Assembly: GCA_900550365.1 (NCBI GenBank)
Contig: URRR01000028.1
Location: 1 to 33,430 of the forward strand
Origin: an uncultured Prevotella sp.
GTDB lineage: Bacteria > Bacteroidota > Bacteroidia > Bacteroidales > Bacteroidaceae
Reading direction: 5' to 3'
Length of the DNA: 33,430 nt
The position numbers and the translations under genes are program-made. The notes under the pieces are model-generated. The model worked only from the letters and a program-made list of their open reading frames with translations. It was not told where the DNA came from and searched no databases. Every line of letters starts with the position of its first letter. The stretch's first letter is position 1. This document shows positions 5,435 to 14,814 of the stretch, one piece after another.

Positions 5435-8023
5435 TCAGTTCTTGAACACAAGTCCCTGAGCGTCAGCGTCCACTACGATAGGCCGCTCACGGTTAACGTT
5501 GCCGCTGAGAAGCTGCTTGCTAAGGTCGTTGAGCATATATCGCTGGATAGCACGCTTTACAGGACGCGCTCCGAACTCGGGATCGAAGCCTACATCGGCC
5601 AGATAACTGATTGCGGAAGGCGTTACGTCGAGCTTTACGTCCTGCTGTTCCAGCATCTTCCTGACACCGTTTACCTGCAGTCTTACCACGTCCGCAATCT
5701 GCGTCTTGGTCAAAGGCAGGAACATTATGGTCTCGTCGATACGGTTGAGGAACTCCGGACGGATAGTCTTCTTCAGCATTTCCATCACCGTGTTCTTGGT
5801 TTTCGCAATCACAGCGTCGCGGTTGGCGTCGGTGATATGCTCAAACTCGCTCTGGATGTACTGGCTGCCGAGGTTAGAGGTCATGATGATTATCGTGTTC
5901 TTGAAGTTCACGGTACGCCCCTTGTTGTCGGTCAGACGGCCGTCGTCAAGCACCTGAAGCAGGATGTTGAACACGTCGGGGTGAGCCTTCTCAATCTCAT
6001 CGAACAGCACGACTGAGTACGGTTTGCGCCTTACTGCTTCCGTAAGCTGGCCTCCCTCGTCGTATCCGACGTATCCCGGAGGCGCTCCGATAAGACGTGA
6101 GACGCTGAACTTCTCCTGGTATTCGCTCATGTCTATACGCGTCATCATCGTCTCGTCGTTGAACAGATACTCGGCCAGAGCCTTCGCAAGTTCAGTCTTT
6201 CCGACACCCGTAGTGCCGAGGAATATGAACGAGGCGATAGGCCTCTTGGGGTCCTGAAGCCCCGCACGGCTGCGGCGGACGGCGTCGCTGACGGCGGTTA
6301 TGGCCTCATCCTGACCGATGACACGCTTGTGAAGCTCCTCCTCGAGGTGCAGCAGCTTGTCCTTTTCGCTCTGCATCATACGCGTGACAGGTATGCCCGT
6401 CCAGCGGCTTACCACCTCGGCGATGTCGTCGGCGGTAACCTCCTCACGTATCATGGCGTTGCCGTCCTGGGTTGAACGGAGCTGAGCCTGGATGTTCTTG
6501 ATGTCGTCTTCAAGCTGCTTCAGCCGGCTGTAACGTATCTCGGCCACGCGTTCGTAGTTGCCTTCACGCTCAGCACGCTCGGCCTCGAAGCGCAACTGCT
6601 CCATCTGCTGCTTGTCCTGCTGAATCTTGTTGACCAGCGCTTTCTCGCTCTCCCACTTTGCGCGGTAGTTCTTCTCCTGGTCTTTCAGCTCGGCGATGTC
6701 CTTGTCAAGCTGCGCAATCTTTGACTGGTCGTTCTCTCTCTTTATGGCCTCACGCTCAATCTCGAGCTGCTTCAGACGGCGCGTAAGCTCGTCAAGCTCC
6801 TCGGGAACGGAGTCTCGTTCCATACGGAGTTTTGCCGCAGCCTCATCCATTAGGTCGATAGCCTTGTCGGGAAGGAAGCGGTCTGAGATGTAACGTTCAG
6901 ACAACTTGACGGCCGCTATGCAGGCATCGTCCTGGATACGCACCTTGTGGTGGTTCTCGTAACGCTCCTTCAGACCACGCAGAATGCTTATAGCGCTAAG
7001 CTCGTCAGGCTCGTCAACCATGACGGTCTGGAACCTCCTTTCAAGAGCCTTGTCCTTTTCAAAATACTTCTGATACTCGTTCAGCGTGGTGGCACCGATG
7101 CTTCTGAGCTCGCCACGGGCAAGAGCCGGCTTAAGGATGTTGGCCGCGTCCATTGCGCCTTCGCCTCCTCCGGCGCCCACGAGGGTATGAATCTCATCGA
7201 TGAAGAGGATTATGCGGCCGTTAGAGTTGGTAACTTCCTTGATAACACTCTTCAGACGCTCCTCAAACTCGCCCTTATACTTCGCGCCGGCAACGAGCGC
7301 TCCCATGTCGAGAGAGTACAGTTGCTTGTCCTTCAGGTTCTCGGGCACGTCGCCGCGGACAATCCTTTCGGCCAGTCCCTCGACTATTGCCGTCTTACCT
7401 GTACCCGGCTCGCCTATCAGGATAGGGTTGTTCTTGGTACGGCGGGAGAGTATCTGCAGCACACGGCGTATCTCCTCGTCACGCCCGATGACCGGGTCGA
7501 GCTTGCCCTGGCGGGCCTCCTCAACAAGGTTTTTTGCGTATTTCTCGAGCGACTGATAGTTCTCGTCAGCCGACTGCGACTGCACTTTCTGTCCCTGGCG
7601 CAGCTCATTGATGGCCGTGCGCATGTCTTTCTCGGTGCAACCGGCGTCCTTCAGTATGCGCGAAGCTGTCGAATTGACCGTGAGCAGGGCGAGCAGCAGC
7701 GGCTCTACCGACACGAACTCGTCGCCCATCTTCTCTGAAATCTCAACGGCTTTCTGCAACACTGAGTTGGCATCGTTACCCAGATAAGGCTGTCCGCCCT
7801 GCACTCTGGGCAGGCGGGCTATCTCTCTGTCGAGGACAGTCTCTATCTGCTGGGCGTTGACGCCGAGCTTCTGGAAGATGAAGTTAGTAACGTCCTTGGC
7901 CTTCGCCATAACTCCCTTGAGCAGGTGGACAGGCTCTATGGCCTGCTGGCCGCCGCGCTGTGCCGTGTTGACGGCTTCCTGAACGGCCTCCTGCGCCTTG
8001 ATAGTGAATTTGTCGAATGTCAT
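5435..8023 (-). CDS. clpB: ATP-dependent protein disaggregase ClpB
   Basis: 862 residues, full ClpB length. ClpB is a hexameric AAA+ chaperone that pulls polypeptides out of aggregates together with DnaK. Visible parts: N-terminal double Clp domain (1-150); first AAA+ domain with Walker A GEPGTGKT (204-211) and Walker B LFIDE (273-277); coiled-coil middle domain rich in E, K, R and Q (about 405-525), which separates ClpB from ClpA and ClpC; second AAA+ domain with GTTGVGKT (603-610), VVLFDE (671-676) and GAPPGYVGYDEGG as the pore loop region. The upstream leader has an imperfect stem-loop at 8058-8103 but no clear TAnnTTTG box and no CIRCE element, so the heat-shock control is not evident. 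Confidence 0.98.
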   Translation of the reverse strand: MTFDKFTIKAQEAVQEAVNTAQRGGQQAIEPVHLLKGVMAKAKDVTNFIFQKLGVNAQQIETVLDREIARLPRVQGGQPYLGNDANSVLQKAVEISEKMGDEFVSVEPLLLALLTVNSTASRILKDAGCTEKDMRTAINELRQGQKVQSQSADENYQSLEKYAKNLVEEARQGKLDPVIGRDEEIRRVLQILSRRTKNNPILIGEPGTGKTAIVEGLAERIVRGDVPENLKDKQLYSLDMGALVAGAKYKGEFEERLKSVIKEVTNSNGRIILFIDEIHTLVGAGGGEGAMDAANILKPALARGELRSIGATTLNEYQKYFEKDKALERRFQTVMVDEPDELSAISILRGLKERYENHHKVRIQDDACIAAVKLSERYISDRFLPDKAIDLMDEAAAKLRMERDSVPEELDELTRRLKQLEIEREAIKRENDQSKIAQLDKDIAELKDQEKNYRAKWESEKALVNKIQQDKQQMEQLRFEAERAEREGNYERVAEIRYSRLKQLEDDIKNIQAQLRSTQDGNAMIREEVTADDIAEVVSRWTGIPVTRMMQSEKDKLLHLEEELHKRVIGQDEAITAVSDAVRRSRAGLQDPKRPIASFIFLGTTGVGKTELAKALAEYLFNDETMMTRIDMSEYQEKFSVSRLIGAPPGYVGYDEGGQLTEAVRRKPYSVVLFDEIEKAHPDVFNILLQVLDDGRLTDNKGRTVNFKNTIIIMTSNLGSQYIQSEFEHITDANRDAVIAKTKNTVMEMLKKTIRPEFLNRIDETIMFLPLTKTQIADVVRLQVNGVRKMLEQQDVKLDVTPSAISYLADVGFDPEFGARPVKRAIQRYMLNDLSKQLLSGNVNRERPIVVDADAQGLVFKN

Positions 8024-8057
8024 ATATTTGTTCTCCTTTCTTTATTTTCTGTTATGT

Positions 8058-8103
8058 GGATAATGTCTGACTGCGCTCCGCGGGGAGTCTCAGTCCGCTA
8101 TCC
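8058..8103. promoter_or_regulatory. Interrupted 46-base stem-loop upstream of clpB
   Basis: Nested complementary blocks GGATA/TATCC, GACTG/CAGTC and CTCC/GGAG form a long imperfect hairpin 35 bases before the clpB ATG. It is not the CIRCE sequence. It could be an mRNA thermosensor-like leader or an operator; neither is shown. Confidence 0.35.
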
Positions 8104-8188
8104 TTTGCCTCAAATAACGTGCCCGAAGGATATCTGCGCCATTATGACAGACCGTAAGACAAAATGTCAGCAGCGCAGAACGACGATG

Positions 8189-8276
8189 CAAAAGACGGCA
8201 AACGGCGATGCAAAAGGCCGTCAAACGCACGACGAAAGGCCGCCTTTCGCAACGCAAAAGACGGCCTTTTAAAACC
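8189..8276 (-). repeat. 22-bp repeat array, locus B (4 units)
   Basis: Four 22-bp units start at 8189, 8211, 8233 and 8255. Units 3 and 4 pair with one mismatch. Unit cores at 8189 and 8211 are partly eroded (caaac in place of ctttt). The tail-like sequence lies on the left, as TGACATTTTGTCTTAC on the minus strand (8154-8169), so the element appears inverted relative to locus A. The array lies between clpB and the yitT-like gene. The 427-base gap 8024-8450 contains only this, the clpB leader and the terminator at 8333-8373. Confidence 0.8.
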
Positions 8277-8332
8277 GTAAGGAAACGCTTCTTGTTTCAT
8301 AACATCACATCTTTGGAAACATGATAAAACAG

Positions 8333-8373
8333 AAAAACCGTAAGCAAACAATGCTGTTTTGCTTACGGTTTTT
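8333..8373 (-). terminator. Strong intrinsic terminator downstream of the YitT-family gene
   Basis: A perfect 16-bp inverted repeat, AAAAACCGTAAGCAAA (8333-8348) and TTTGCTTACGGTTTTT (8358-8373), with a 9-base loop. It has T runs on both strands and lies 78 bases beyond the YitT stop codon. Confidence 0.8.
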
Positions 8374-8450
8374 CAGCCGTCCGCGCCGTCACCGGGCGTC
8401 AGGCTTACGGCTTTTACACATATTATATATAAGGAACAGGCGCGGCGGGA

Positions 8451-9347
8451 CTAATTCATCTTGTCGAATCCCTCGCCGAATACGCCGTGACAGAAAGTCT
8501 GGGAGACAATGGCCTCGGGGTCGATAATCTTTATTGTGCTCAATATTCCGTGCGACTCATACTTGCGTGCGAGCACGATAAGAATGTCGACGTCATGCTT
8601 TGAGTACCAGCCCTTGCCCGGAATGACCGTCACGCCGCGGTGAATCTTGTTGTTAATCATGTCGGCTATCTGTTCATACTTCTTCGATATGATGATAAAC
8701 TGCATGGTCTGGCGCGAGCCGTTAACCACGTAGTCGCAGACGTAGCTGTAAATAATGGTGAAGGCAATACCGTAAACAATCGGCTCCATGCTGTTGAACA
8801 GCAGGTAAGACGACGAGATGATGCACGTGTCGATAAGCTGGATTGCTCGGCCGAAGTTCATGTGGAAGTACTTGTTGAGCATGGCAATGATGATGTCAGT
8901 GCCGCCGGTGGAGCCGTTGTGGGCGAAGACTATGCCCAGGCCGGCGCCGCTCAGCGCGCCTCCTATCAGCAGATGCATGAACTTGTCCTCGCCTGCCGTC
9001 ACCACGGGGTAGGCCTCGAAGACGGGCTGAAGCGCTCCGATCATGGCCGATAGAATGGTTACGCCGATAATGGTGCGCACGGTAAACTGCTTGCTCAGCG
9101 TGCGGTAGGCGATTATCACCATTACTATGTTAATGGCCCAGATGGATATTGCGGGCGGAATCCTGAACCCGTAGAACAGCAGCGCGGCAATACCCGAGGC
9201 GCCGCCCATGACAATCTGGTCGGGAAGGATGAACGCCGTGTAACCGAAAGAATACATCAGGATACCCACGCAGAGGAAGAACATGTCCTTGATGCCCTGC
9301 TTCCTGAGTTTCAGGTGTACGTGTGTTAAGTCTGCAATCTTGCTCAT
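8451..9347 (-). CDS. YitT family membrane protein (DUF161 repeats + DUF2179)
   Basis: 298 residues. Several hydrophobic segments (from residue 20 to about 190) contain the YitT pattern, including GGASGIAALL and the glycine-rich AHNGSTGGTDIIIAMLNKYF. They are followed by a C-terminal soluble DUF2179 domain (about 215-290, RGVTVIPGKGWYS and IIDPEAIVSQ). YitT proteins are inner-membrane proteins whose substrate is generally unknown. The ATG at 9347 is preferred over an upstream TTG at 9380, because a TAAGTTTG box on the minus strand (9368-9375) puts the start of transcription near 9361, after that TTG. Confidence 0.9.
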   Translation of the reverse strand: MSKIADLTHVHLKLRKQGIKDMFFLCVGILMYSFGYTAFILPDQIVMGGASGIAALLFYGFRIPPAISIWAINIVMVIIAYRTLSKQFTVRTIIGVTILSAMIGALQPVFEAYPVVTAGEDKFMHLLIGGALSGAGLGIVFAHNGSTGGTDIIIAMLNKYFHMNFGRAIQLIDTCIISSSYLLFNSMEPIVYGIAFTIIYSYVCDYVVNGSRQTMQFIIISKKYEQIADMINNKIHRGVTVIPGKGWYSKHDVDILIVLARKYESHGILSTIKIIDPEAIVSQTFCHGVFGEGFDKMN

Positions 9348-9367
9348 AATGCGTTTATATATTTTTG

Positions 9368-9375
9368 CAAACTTA
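9368..9375 (-). promoter_or_regulatory. TAnnTTTG box of the YitT-family gene
   Basis: TAAGTTTG on the minus strand, 20 bases before the ATG at 9347. No clear TTTG is seen at the usual upstream distance, so it is a half-match. It helps to decide the start codon. Confidence 0.5.
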
Positions 9376-9442
9376 CACAAAAAAATCCATTCTTAGTCCT
9401 TTTGCGGCAAGAAAATAATGTTTCACAGGAACAGCCGTTTTC

Positions 9443-9530
9443 CGAAAGACGGTCTTTTACAATGCAAAAGACCGTCAAACGCACGGCGAAAGGCCGTCTT
9501 TTACAACGCGAAAGACGGCCTTTCGGAAAG
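9443..9530 (+). repeat. 22-bp repeat array, locus C (4 units)
   Basis: Four 22-bp units start at 9443, 9465, 9487 and 9509. GACGGTCTTTT of unit 1 pairs exactly with AAAAGACCGTC of unit 2, and units 3 and 4 pair perfectly over 15 bp (CGAAAGGCCGTCTTT and its complement). A weak tail, CAGTCAGGGACTTAC (9549-9563), lies to the right. The locus is between the divergent yitT-like and malQ genes. Nothing else is visible in the gap 9348-9694 apart from the two promoters. Confidence 0.85.
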
Positions 9531-9662
9531 CCTCCCGTTAGTGCCACGCAGTCAGGGACTTACAACACGGCCGGCAGACGGAGGCCGGACGGCGTGTAAA
9601 CGATTGCACTTTCAAAAAGAAAAAACAATAATTTTTTAATCCACCTATATTTATTTTATTAT

Positions 9663-9670
9663 TATCTTTG
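9663..9670 (+). promoter_or_regulatory. TAnnTTTG box of malQ
   Basis: TATCTTTG lies 24 bases before the ATG at 9695. The AT-rich upstream sequence lacks an exact TTTG at 19-21 bases. The box overlaps the in-frame TTG at 9668, so that TTG cannot be the start of a transcript from this promoter. Confidence 0.5.
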
Positions 9671-9694
9671 AAGCGGAATAAAGACTTGTTACCT

Positions 9695-12394
9695 ATGAAT
9701 ATACTTTTGAACATCACTTACAATACGAGCTTCGGCGAAGAGCTCGTGCTCAACCTGATAACAGGAAGGGAGGAAGGCTCACTGCTCACCACTCCGTACA
9801 GGATGCACACTGACGACGGCCACGTATGGTCGTGCAGCCTTAACCTTACACTTGAGACAGGCACACACGTTGATTACTTCTACACAGTGGTACGCGGCGA
9901 GACCATGGTGGTACGCAGCGAATGGGCGGTAGAGCCCCACCGGATTGAGATTACAAGCATGCGCAAAGGCCCGATGACCGTATATGACCACTGGATAAGC
10001 ATACCTGAGGACTCTTATCTGTACAGCTCGGCCTTCACCGACTGCATCCGGCGCCGCCGCATGGGCACGGCCCCACTCGTAAACTACGCCGTAACGGCAC
10101 GTGTAAAGGTACGCGCCCCGCAGCTGGGCAGCACAGAGCGGCTGATGCTTGTAGGCAGCGACATAAGCCTCGGGGCATGGAACCTTGACGAAGGCATACC
10201 AATGTATGAGCACAACTATAACGAATGGGTGGCCGACATTGACGTAACCAAGCTCGCGGGCAACACGTTTGAGTTCAAGTTCGTTGCCGTAGACACGCGC
10301 GACCGTAACGACTGCATGTGGGAATGCAGCATGAACCGCCGCATAGAACTGCCCCGCATGGTGGAGAATCAGGTAGTGGTCTACGAGCTTGACGAGGCGT
10401 TCTTCCCGATAAGCAACGTCAGATGCGCCGGCACACAGGTGCCCCTATTCTCGCTACGCTCCAAGACCAGCTTCGGCGTCGGCGACTTCGGCGACCTGAA
10501 AAAGATGATTGACTGGATAGCCAAGACACAGCAGCGCGTGCTGCAACTGCTGCCCATCAACGACACAACAACCACCCACACATGGACTGACTCGTATCCG
10601 TATAGCTGCATAAGTATATTCGCACTGCATCCGCAATATGCCGACCTTAACGCCTTGCCGCCAATTGTAGACAAGGAAAAACGTGAACATTTTGAGGCTC
10701 TCAGACAAGAGCTTAACGCCCTGCCGAAGATTGATTACGAACGCGTGAACAACGCCAAGACCGAATATCTGCGCGTCCTTTACGCCCAGGATGGCAAGAA
10801 AGTGCTCGCCTCGGCAGAGTTCAAGAAATTCTTTGAGGAGGCCGGCGAGTGGCTCGTTCCCTATGCACAGTACTGCTATCTGCGTGAAAAGTACGGCACG
10901 GCAGACTTCTCTACATGGCCTGACCATAACCACTTCGACGAGAAAGAGCGCAAAGCCCTCACCGGTCCGCGCAATGCGGCATACAGGAACGCGGCCTTCT
11001 ACTATTACGTACAGTTCATCCTGAACAGGCAGATGGCCAAGGCGCATGACTATGCACGCTCAAAAGGCGTCATACTGAAGGGCGACATTCCTATCGGAGT
11101 TAGCCGTTACGGCTGCGACGTGTGGCAGGAGCCGCGCTACTTCAACCTTAACGGACAGGCCGGAGCACCGCCGGACGACTTCTCTGTGAACGGTCAGAAC
11201 TGGGGATTCCCCACCTATAACTGGGACGAAATGGTGAAAGACGGCTGCCGCTGGTGGATACGCCGCTTCTCTAACATGGCCAGATTCTTCGACGCTTACC
11301 GCATTGACCACGTTCTCGGCTTCTTCCGCATATGGGAGATACCTGTTAATGCCGTGCACGGACTGCTCGGACAGTTCAGCCCCGCGCTTGGACTTACACG
11401 TGAGGAAATCGAGGCTTACGGTCTGCATTTCCAGGAAGAGCTGTTCACCGAGCCGTTTATTACCGACTGGGTGCTCGACCGTATGTTCGGCAACCGCGCC
11501 GCAAAGGTGCGCGATACGTACCTTGAGCCGACGCATGACGGCCGCTACAAGATGAGGGAAGAATACAACACGCAGCGCAAAGTGGAGGCTGCCTTCGCCG
11601 GAAAGACAAACATGGACGACGTCAATCTGCGTGACGGGCTGTATGCAATGATAAGCGATGTGCTCTTCGTGCGTGACCACCGCGACCCCAACAAGTTCCA
11701 TCCGAGGATATCAGTGCAGTTCGATTACATTTACGAATCGCTTTACGACAGCGACAAGTACTTGTTCAACAAGATTTACAACGACTACTATTACCGCCGC
11801 AACAACCAGTTCTGGTACCGCGAGGCGATGACAAAGCTGCCTAAAGTGGTGGAGGCCACGCGCATGCTTGTATGCGCCGAGGACCTCGGAATGGTGCCCG
11901 ACTGCGTGTCATGGGTGATGAACGAGCTAAAGATTCTCAGTCTCGAGATACAGTCAATGCCCAAAGATCCGACGGTGCGATTCGGCATCCTGTCACACAA
12001 TCCGTACCGTTCAGTCTGCACGATAACCAGCCACGACACGCCCACGCTGCGCCAGTGGTGGGACGAAGACTGGCAGCGCACGCAGGATTACTTCAACAAC
12101 GTGCTCCAGAAATACGGCGCCGCGCCGCATCCTTTACCCGGTTGGCTGGCACGTGACATCATCTCACGCCACCTGCTAAGCCCCTCGATGCTCTGCATTC
12201 TGACCATTCAGGACTGGATGTCGATAGACGAAGGCCTGCGGCTTAACGACGCTGACGCCGAGCGTATAAACGTTCCGTCGAACCCGAAGCACTACTGGCG
12301 TTACCGCATGCACGTCAACATTGAGGACCTTATAAATGGACATGACTTCAATCAGAACATCACTGACCTGGTAAGAGAAAGCGGACGGATGTAG
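9695..12394 (+). CDS. malQ: 4-alpha-glucanotransferase (GH77, CBM20-containing, DPE2-like)
   Basis: 899 residues, about 350 longer than a basic MalQ because of two N-terminal starch-binding CBM20 domains (about 1-100 and 130-225). This layout is shared with plant DPE2 and common in Bacteroidetes. The GH77 domain begins near 250 (LFSLRSKTSFGVGDFGDL). Catalytic residues by motif: nucleophile D538 in RIDHVLGFFRIWEIP, acid/base E729 in CAEDLGMVPD, stabiliser D781 in TSHDTPTLRQWW. The 490s-510 stretch GAPPDDFSVNGQNWGFPTYNW has its parts APPDDF and GQNWGFPTYNW typical of the family. No signal peptide, so cytosolic: it transfers alpha-1,4-glucan segments between maltodextrins. It is the first gene of the alpha-glucan cluster. 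The ATG at 9695 is preferred to the TTG at 9668. Confidence 0.96.
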   Translation: MNILLNITYNTSFGEELVLNLITGREEGSLLTTPYRMHTDDGHVWSCSLNLTLETGTHVDYFYTVVRGETMVVRSEWAVEPHRIEITSMRKGPMTVYDHWISIPEDSYLYSSAFTDCIRRRRMGTAPLVNYAVTARVKVRAPQLGSTERLMLVGSDISLGAWNLDEGIPMYEHNYNEWVADIDVTKLAGNTFEFKFVAVDTRDRNDCMWECSMNRRIELPRMVENQVVVYELDEAFFPISNVRCAGTQVPLFSLRSKTSFGVGDFGDLKKMIDWIAKTQQRVLQLLPINDTTTTHTWTDSYPYSCISIFALHPQYADLNALPPIVDKEKREHFEALRQELNALPKIDYERVNNAKTEYLRVLYAQDGKKVLASAEFKKFFEEAGEWLVPYAQYCYLREKYGTADFSTWPDHNHFDEKERKALTGPRNAAYRNAAFYYYVQFILNRQMAKAHDYARSKGVILKGDIPIGVSRYGCDVWQEPRYFNLNGQAGAPPDDFSVNGQNWGFPTYNWDEMVKDGCRWWIRRFSNMARFFDAYRIDHVLGFFRIWEIPVNAVHGLLGQFSPALGLTREEIEAYGLHFQEELFTEPFITDWVLDRMFGNRAAKVRDTYLEPTHDGRYKMREEYNTQRKVEAAFAGKTNMDDVNLRDGLYAMISDVLFVRDHRDPNKFHPRISVQFDYIYESLYDSDKYLFNKIYNDYYYRRNNQFWYREAMTKLPKVVEATRMLVCAEDLGMVPDCVSWVMNELKILSLEIQSMPKDPTVRFGILSHNPYRSVCTITSHDTPTLRQWWDEDWQRTQDYFNNVLQKYGAAPHPLPGWLARDIISRHLLSPSMLCILTIQDWMSIDEGLRLNDADAERINVPSNPKHYWRYRMHVNIEDLINGHDFNQNITDLVRESGRM

Positions 12395-12411
12395 GAAAGC
12401 CAACTTACTGC

Positions 12412-12455
12412 ACCCTCTCTTACTCCTTACTACTTTCTCATTTACTCCTTACTAC
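12412..12455 (+). repeat. TTACTCCTTACTACT low-complexity repeat
   Basis: Two direct copies of TTACTCCTTACTAC occur between malQ and susB. The reverse complement of the same word builds the hairpin at 5321-5412. Confidence 0.6.
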
Positions 12456-12491
12456 CGAATAAAAGACATGAAAATAAACCTTTAAACAAGT

Positions 12492-14612
12492 ATGCGAAAA
12501 GTATTATTGGCCATGTTGCTGCTGCCGTTAATGGCCCTGGCGCAGACGGTGAAGTCACCGAATGGCAATGTAGAAGTTAAGTTTTCTTTGGACAACGGCC
12601 GCCCGATGTACGAAATGACATACAAAGGCAAGGCCGTAGTGAAGCCGAGCTATCTCGGCCTGGAGCTTGTCAAGACGAAGCATGCGAGCAAAGGCATGGA
12701 AGAAACCGACCTCATGGACGGGTTCACCATAGCCAAGACTGACGCCTCATCGTTTGACGAGACATGGAAACCGGTGTGGGGACAGACCGCCACAATCCGC
12801 AATCATTATAACGAACTGGCCGTAACGCTTAACCAGCCGGCCACGAAACGCAACATCATTATCCGTTTCCGCGTTTACGATGACGGCATGGGGCTGCGCT
12901 ATGAGTTTCCGCAGCAGGAAGAGTTGAACTACTTCGTGATAAAGGAAGAGCACACCCAGTTTGCCATGGCGGGCGACCATACCGCATGGTGGATACCCGG
13001 CGACTATGACACTCAGGAGTATGAGACCGTTGAATCGAAACTTTCCGAGATACGCGGACTGATGAAAAGCGCAATAACGCCTAACTCATCACAGACTCCG
13101 TTCTCGCCGACGGGCGTGCAGACGGCCCTCCAGATGAAGACGGCCGACGGCCTTTACATCAACATCCACGAGGCGGCATGCGTCAATTACGCCACGATGC
13201 ACCTCAACCTTGACGACAAGACGATGACCTTCGAGTCATGGCTTACGCCTGACGCTCAGGGCACGAAGGGCTACATCCAGACGCCTTTCAACACGCCGTG
13301 GCGCACCGTTCTCGTGAGCGACGACGCCCGCGACATGCTCTCTTCAAACCTTATTCTCAACCTGAACGAGCCTTGTGCCCTTGACGACGTAAGTTGGATA
13401 CACCCCGTGAAGTACTGCGGCGTATGGTGGGACATGATTGTAGGCCGCGGCACATGGAGCTACACCAACGACTATCCGTCAGTTCGCTTGGGCGTAACTG
13501 ACTATTCAAAGTGCACACCCAACGGCACCCACTCTGCCAACACAGAGAACGTTAAACGCTACATCGACTTCGCCGCCGAGAACGGACTTGACGAAGTGCT
13601 CGTTGAAGGGTGGAACGAAGGCTGGGAAGACTGGTCAGGACACTCTAAGTTTGACGTCTTCGACTTCGTTACTCCCTACCCCGACTTCAATCTGAAAGAG
13701 CTTAACGACTATGCCCACTCCAAGGGTGTGAAGCTCATGATGCACCACGAGACATCATCATCAGTGATGAATTACGAGCGCTGGATGGACAAGGCGTACA
13801 AGCTGATGAACAAATACGGCTACGACGCGGTTAAGAGCGGATACGTAGGCGACATCATTCCGAGGGGCGAACATCATTACAGCCAGACGATGAACAACCA
13901 CTATCTGTATGCCGTAAAGGAAGCTGCGAAGCATCATATCATGGTTAACGCCCACGAGGCAACGCGCCCGACGGGCCTCTGCCGCACGTATCCTAACCTC
14001 GTAGGCAACGAGAGCGCGCGCGGAACCGAGTATGAGGCGTTCGGCGGAAGCCGGCCGGACCACACCGTAGTGCTGCCCTTCACCCGTCTGCAGGGCGGCC
14101 CGATGGACTATACTCCGGGCATCTTCGAGACCCAGCTCAGCACCTGGAGCAACAACACCTCTTACGTTCACACCACCCTTGTAGGCCAGCTTGCGCTGTA
14201 TCTCGTAATGCACGGCCCGCTGCAGATGGCCGCCGACCTGCCCGAGAACTACGCCAAGTACATGGACGCGTTCCAGTTTATCAAGGACGTGGCCGTTGAC
14301 TGGGATGACTCCAAGTACATCGAGGCCGAGCCGGGCGACTATATCACCGTGGCGCGCAAGGCCAAAGGCACCGACAACTGGTTCGTAGGCGGCAAATGTG
14401 ACGAGAACGGCCACAAGGCCGTTGTCAAGCTCGACTTCCTCGACGAGGGCCGTAAGTATGACTGCACGATATACGCCGACGCCAAGGACGCTGACTATGA
14501 GAAGAACCCGAAGGCGTACAAGATAACGAAGAAGACCGTCAAGAAAGGCGACACTCTGAAGATAACAGAGGCCCGCGGAGGCGGTTTCGCAGTCTCGCTG
14601 ATGGCTAAATAA
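12492..14612 (+). CDS. susB: GH97 alpha-glucosidase (SusB-type)
   Basis: 706 residues, standard GH97 length. The signal peptide MRKVLLAMLLLPLMALAQ sends it to the periplasm. An N-terminal beta-sandwich (20-290) precedes a TIM-like barrel. The three glutamates known as catalytic in Bacteroides thetaiotaomicron SusB (E439, E508, E532, from memory) all line up at a constant offset of 19: E420 in LMMHHETSS, E489 in NAHEATRPTG and E513 in NESARGTEYEAF. This supports an inverting alpha-glucosidase rather than a retaining GH97 alpha-galactosidase. It would release glucose from maltooligosaccharides. The 97-base gap after malQ holds TTACTCCTTACTACT repeats and no promoter box, so the genes may be co-transcribed. 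Confidence 0.95.
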   Translation: MRKVLLAMLLLPLMALAQTVKSPNGNVEVKFSLDNGRPMYEMTYKGKAVVKPSYLGLELVKTKHASKGMEETDLMDGFTIAKTDASSFDETWKPVWGQTATIRNHYNELAVTLNQPATKRNIIIRFRVYDDGMGLRYEFPQQEELNYFVIKEEHTQFAMAGDHTAWWIPGDYDTQEYETVESKLSEIRGLMKSAITPNSSQTPFSPTGVQTALQMKTADGLYINIHEAACVNYATMHLNLDDKTMTFESWLTPDAQGTKGYIQTPFNTPWRTVLVSDDARDMLSSNLILNLNEPCALDDVSWIHPVKYCGVWWDMIVGRGTWSYTNDYPSVRLGVTDYSKCTPNGTHSANTENVKRYIDFAAENGLDEVLVEGWNEGWEDWSGHSKFDVFDFVTPYPDFNLKELNDYAHSKGVKLMMHHETSSSVMNYERWMDKAYKLMNKYGYDAVKSGYVGDIIPRGEHHYSQTMNNHYLYAVKEAAKHHIMVNAHEATRPTGLCRTYPNLVGNESARGTEYEAFGGSRPDHTVVLPFTRLQGGPMDYTPGIFETQLSTWSNNTSYVHTTLVGQLALYLVMHGPLQMAADLPENYAKYMDAFQFIKDVAVDWDDSKYIEAEPGDYITVARKAKGTDNWFVGGKCDENGHKAVVKLDFLDEGRKYDCTIYADAKDADYEKNPKAYKITKKTVKKGDTLKITEARGGGFAVSLMAK

Positions 14613-14682
14613 ACGGCCGTCAGGCGCACAGTAAAAACCCTTTAATGACATATTGAAAAACGGTGGAGAATCCGCCGTGATG

Positions 14683-14770
14683 CGAAAGACCGTCTTTTGC
14701 ATTGTAAAAGACGGTCTTTTACAATGCAAAAGGCCATGTTTTGCGACGCGAAAGACGGCCTTTTGCAAAC
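14683..14770 (+). repeat. 22-bp repeat array, locus D (4 units)
   Basis: Four 22-bp units start at 14683, 14705, 14727 and 14749. Units 1 and 2 pair perfectly (AAAGACCGTCTTTT with AAAAGACGGTCTTT); unit 3 has drifted, so 3 and 4 pair only partly. The tail TGACAATCAACAAGTTAC (14775-14792) lies 4 bases to the right, the same spacing as at locus A. The array lies inside the alpha-glucan cluster, between susB and the pullulanase gene, and would be transcribed if the cluster is an operon. A small hairpin (ACGG-CCGT, 14660-14677) precedes it. Confidence 0.85.
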
Positions 14771-14814
14771 ACATTGACAATCAACAAGTTACAAAAACAG
14801 TAAAATCAGTGAAT

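Noticed and set aside
8058..8103. CIRCE heat-shock operator at clpB
   Set aside because: The sequence does not contain the TTAGCACTC and GAGTGCTAA halves.
13761..14780. Long open frame (339 codons) antisense to susB
   Set aside because: It lies wholly opposite a well-supported GH97 gene and its array, has no recognisable domain, and such antisense frames are frequent in this GC-rich coding DNA.
14653..14814. N-terminal extension of pullulanase
   Set aside because: It would translate repeat array D and place the signal peptide 54 residues inside the protein.
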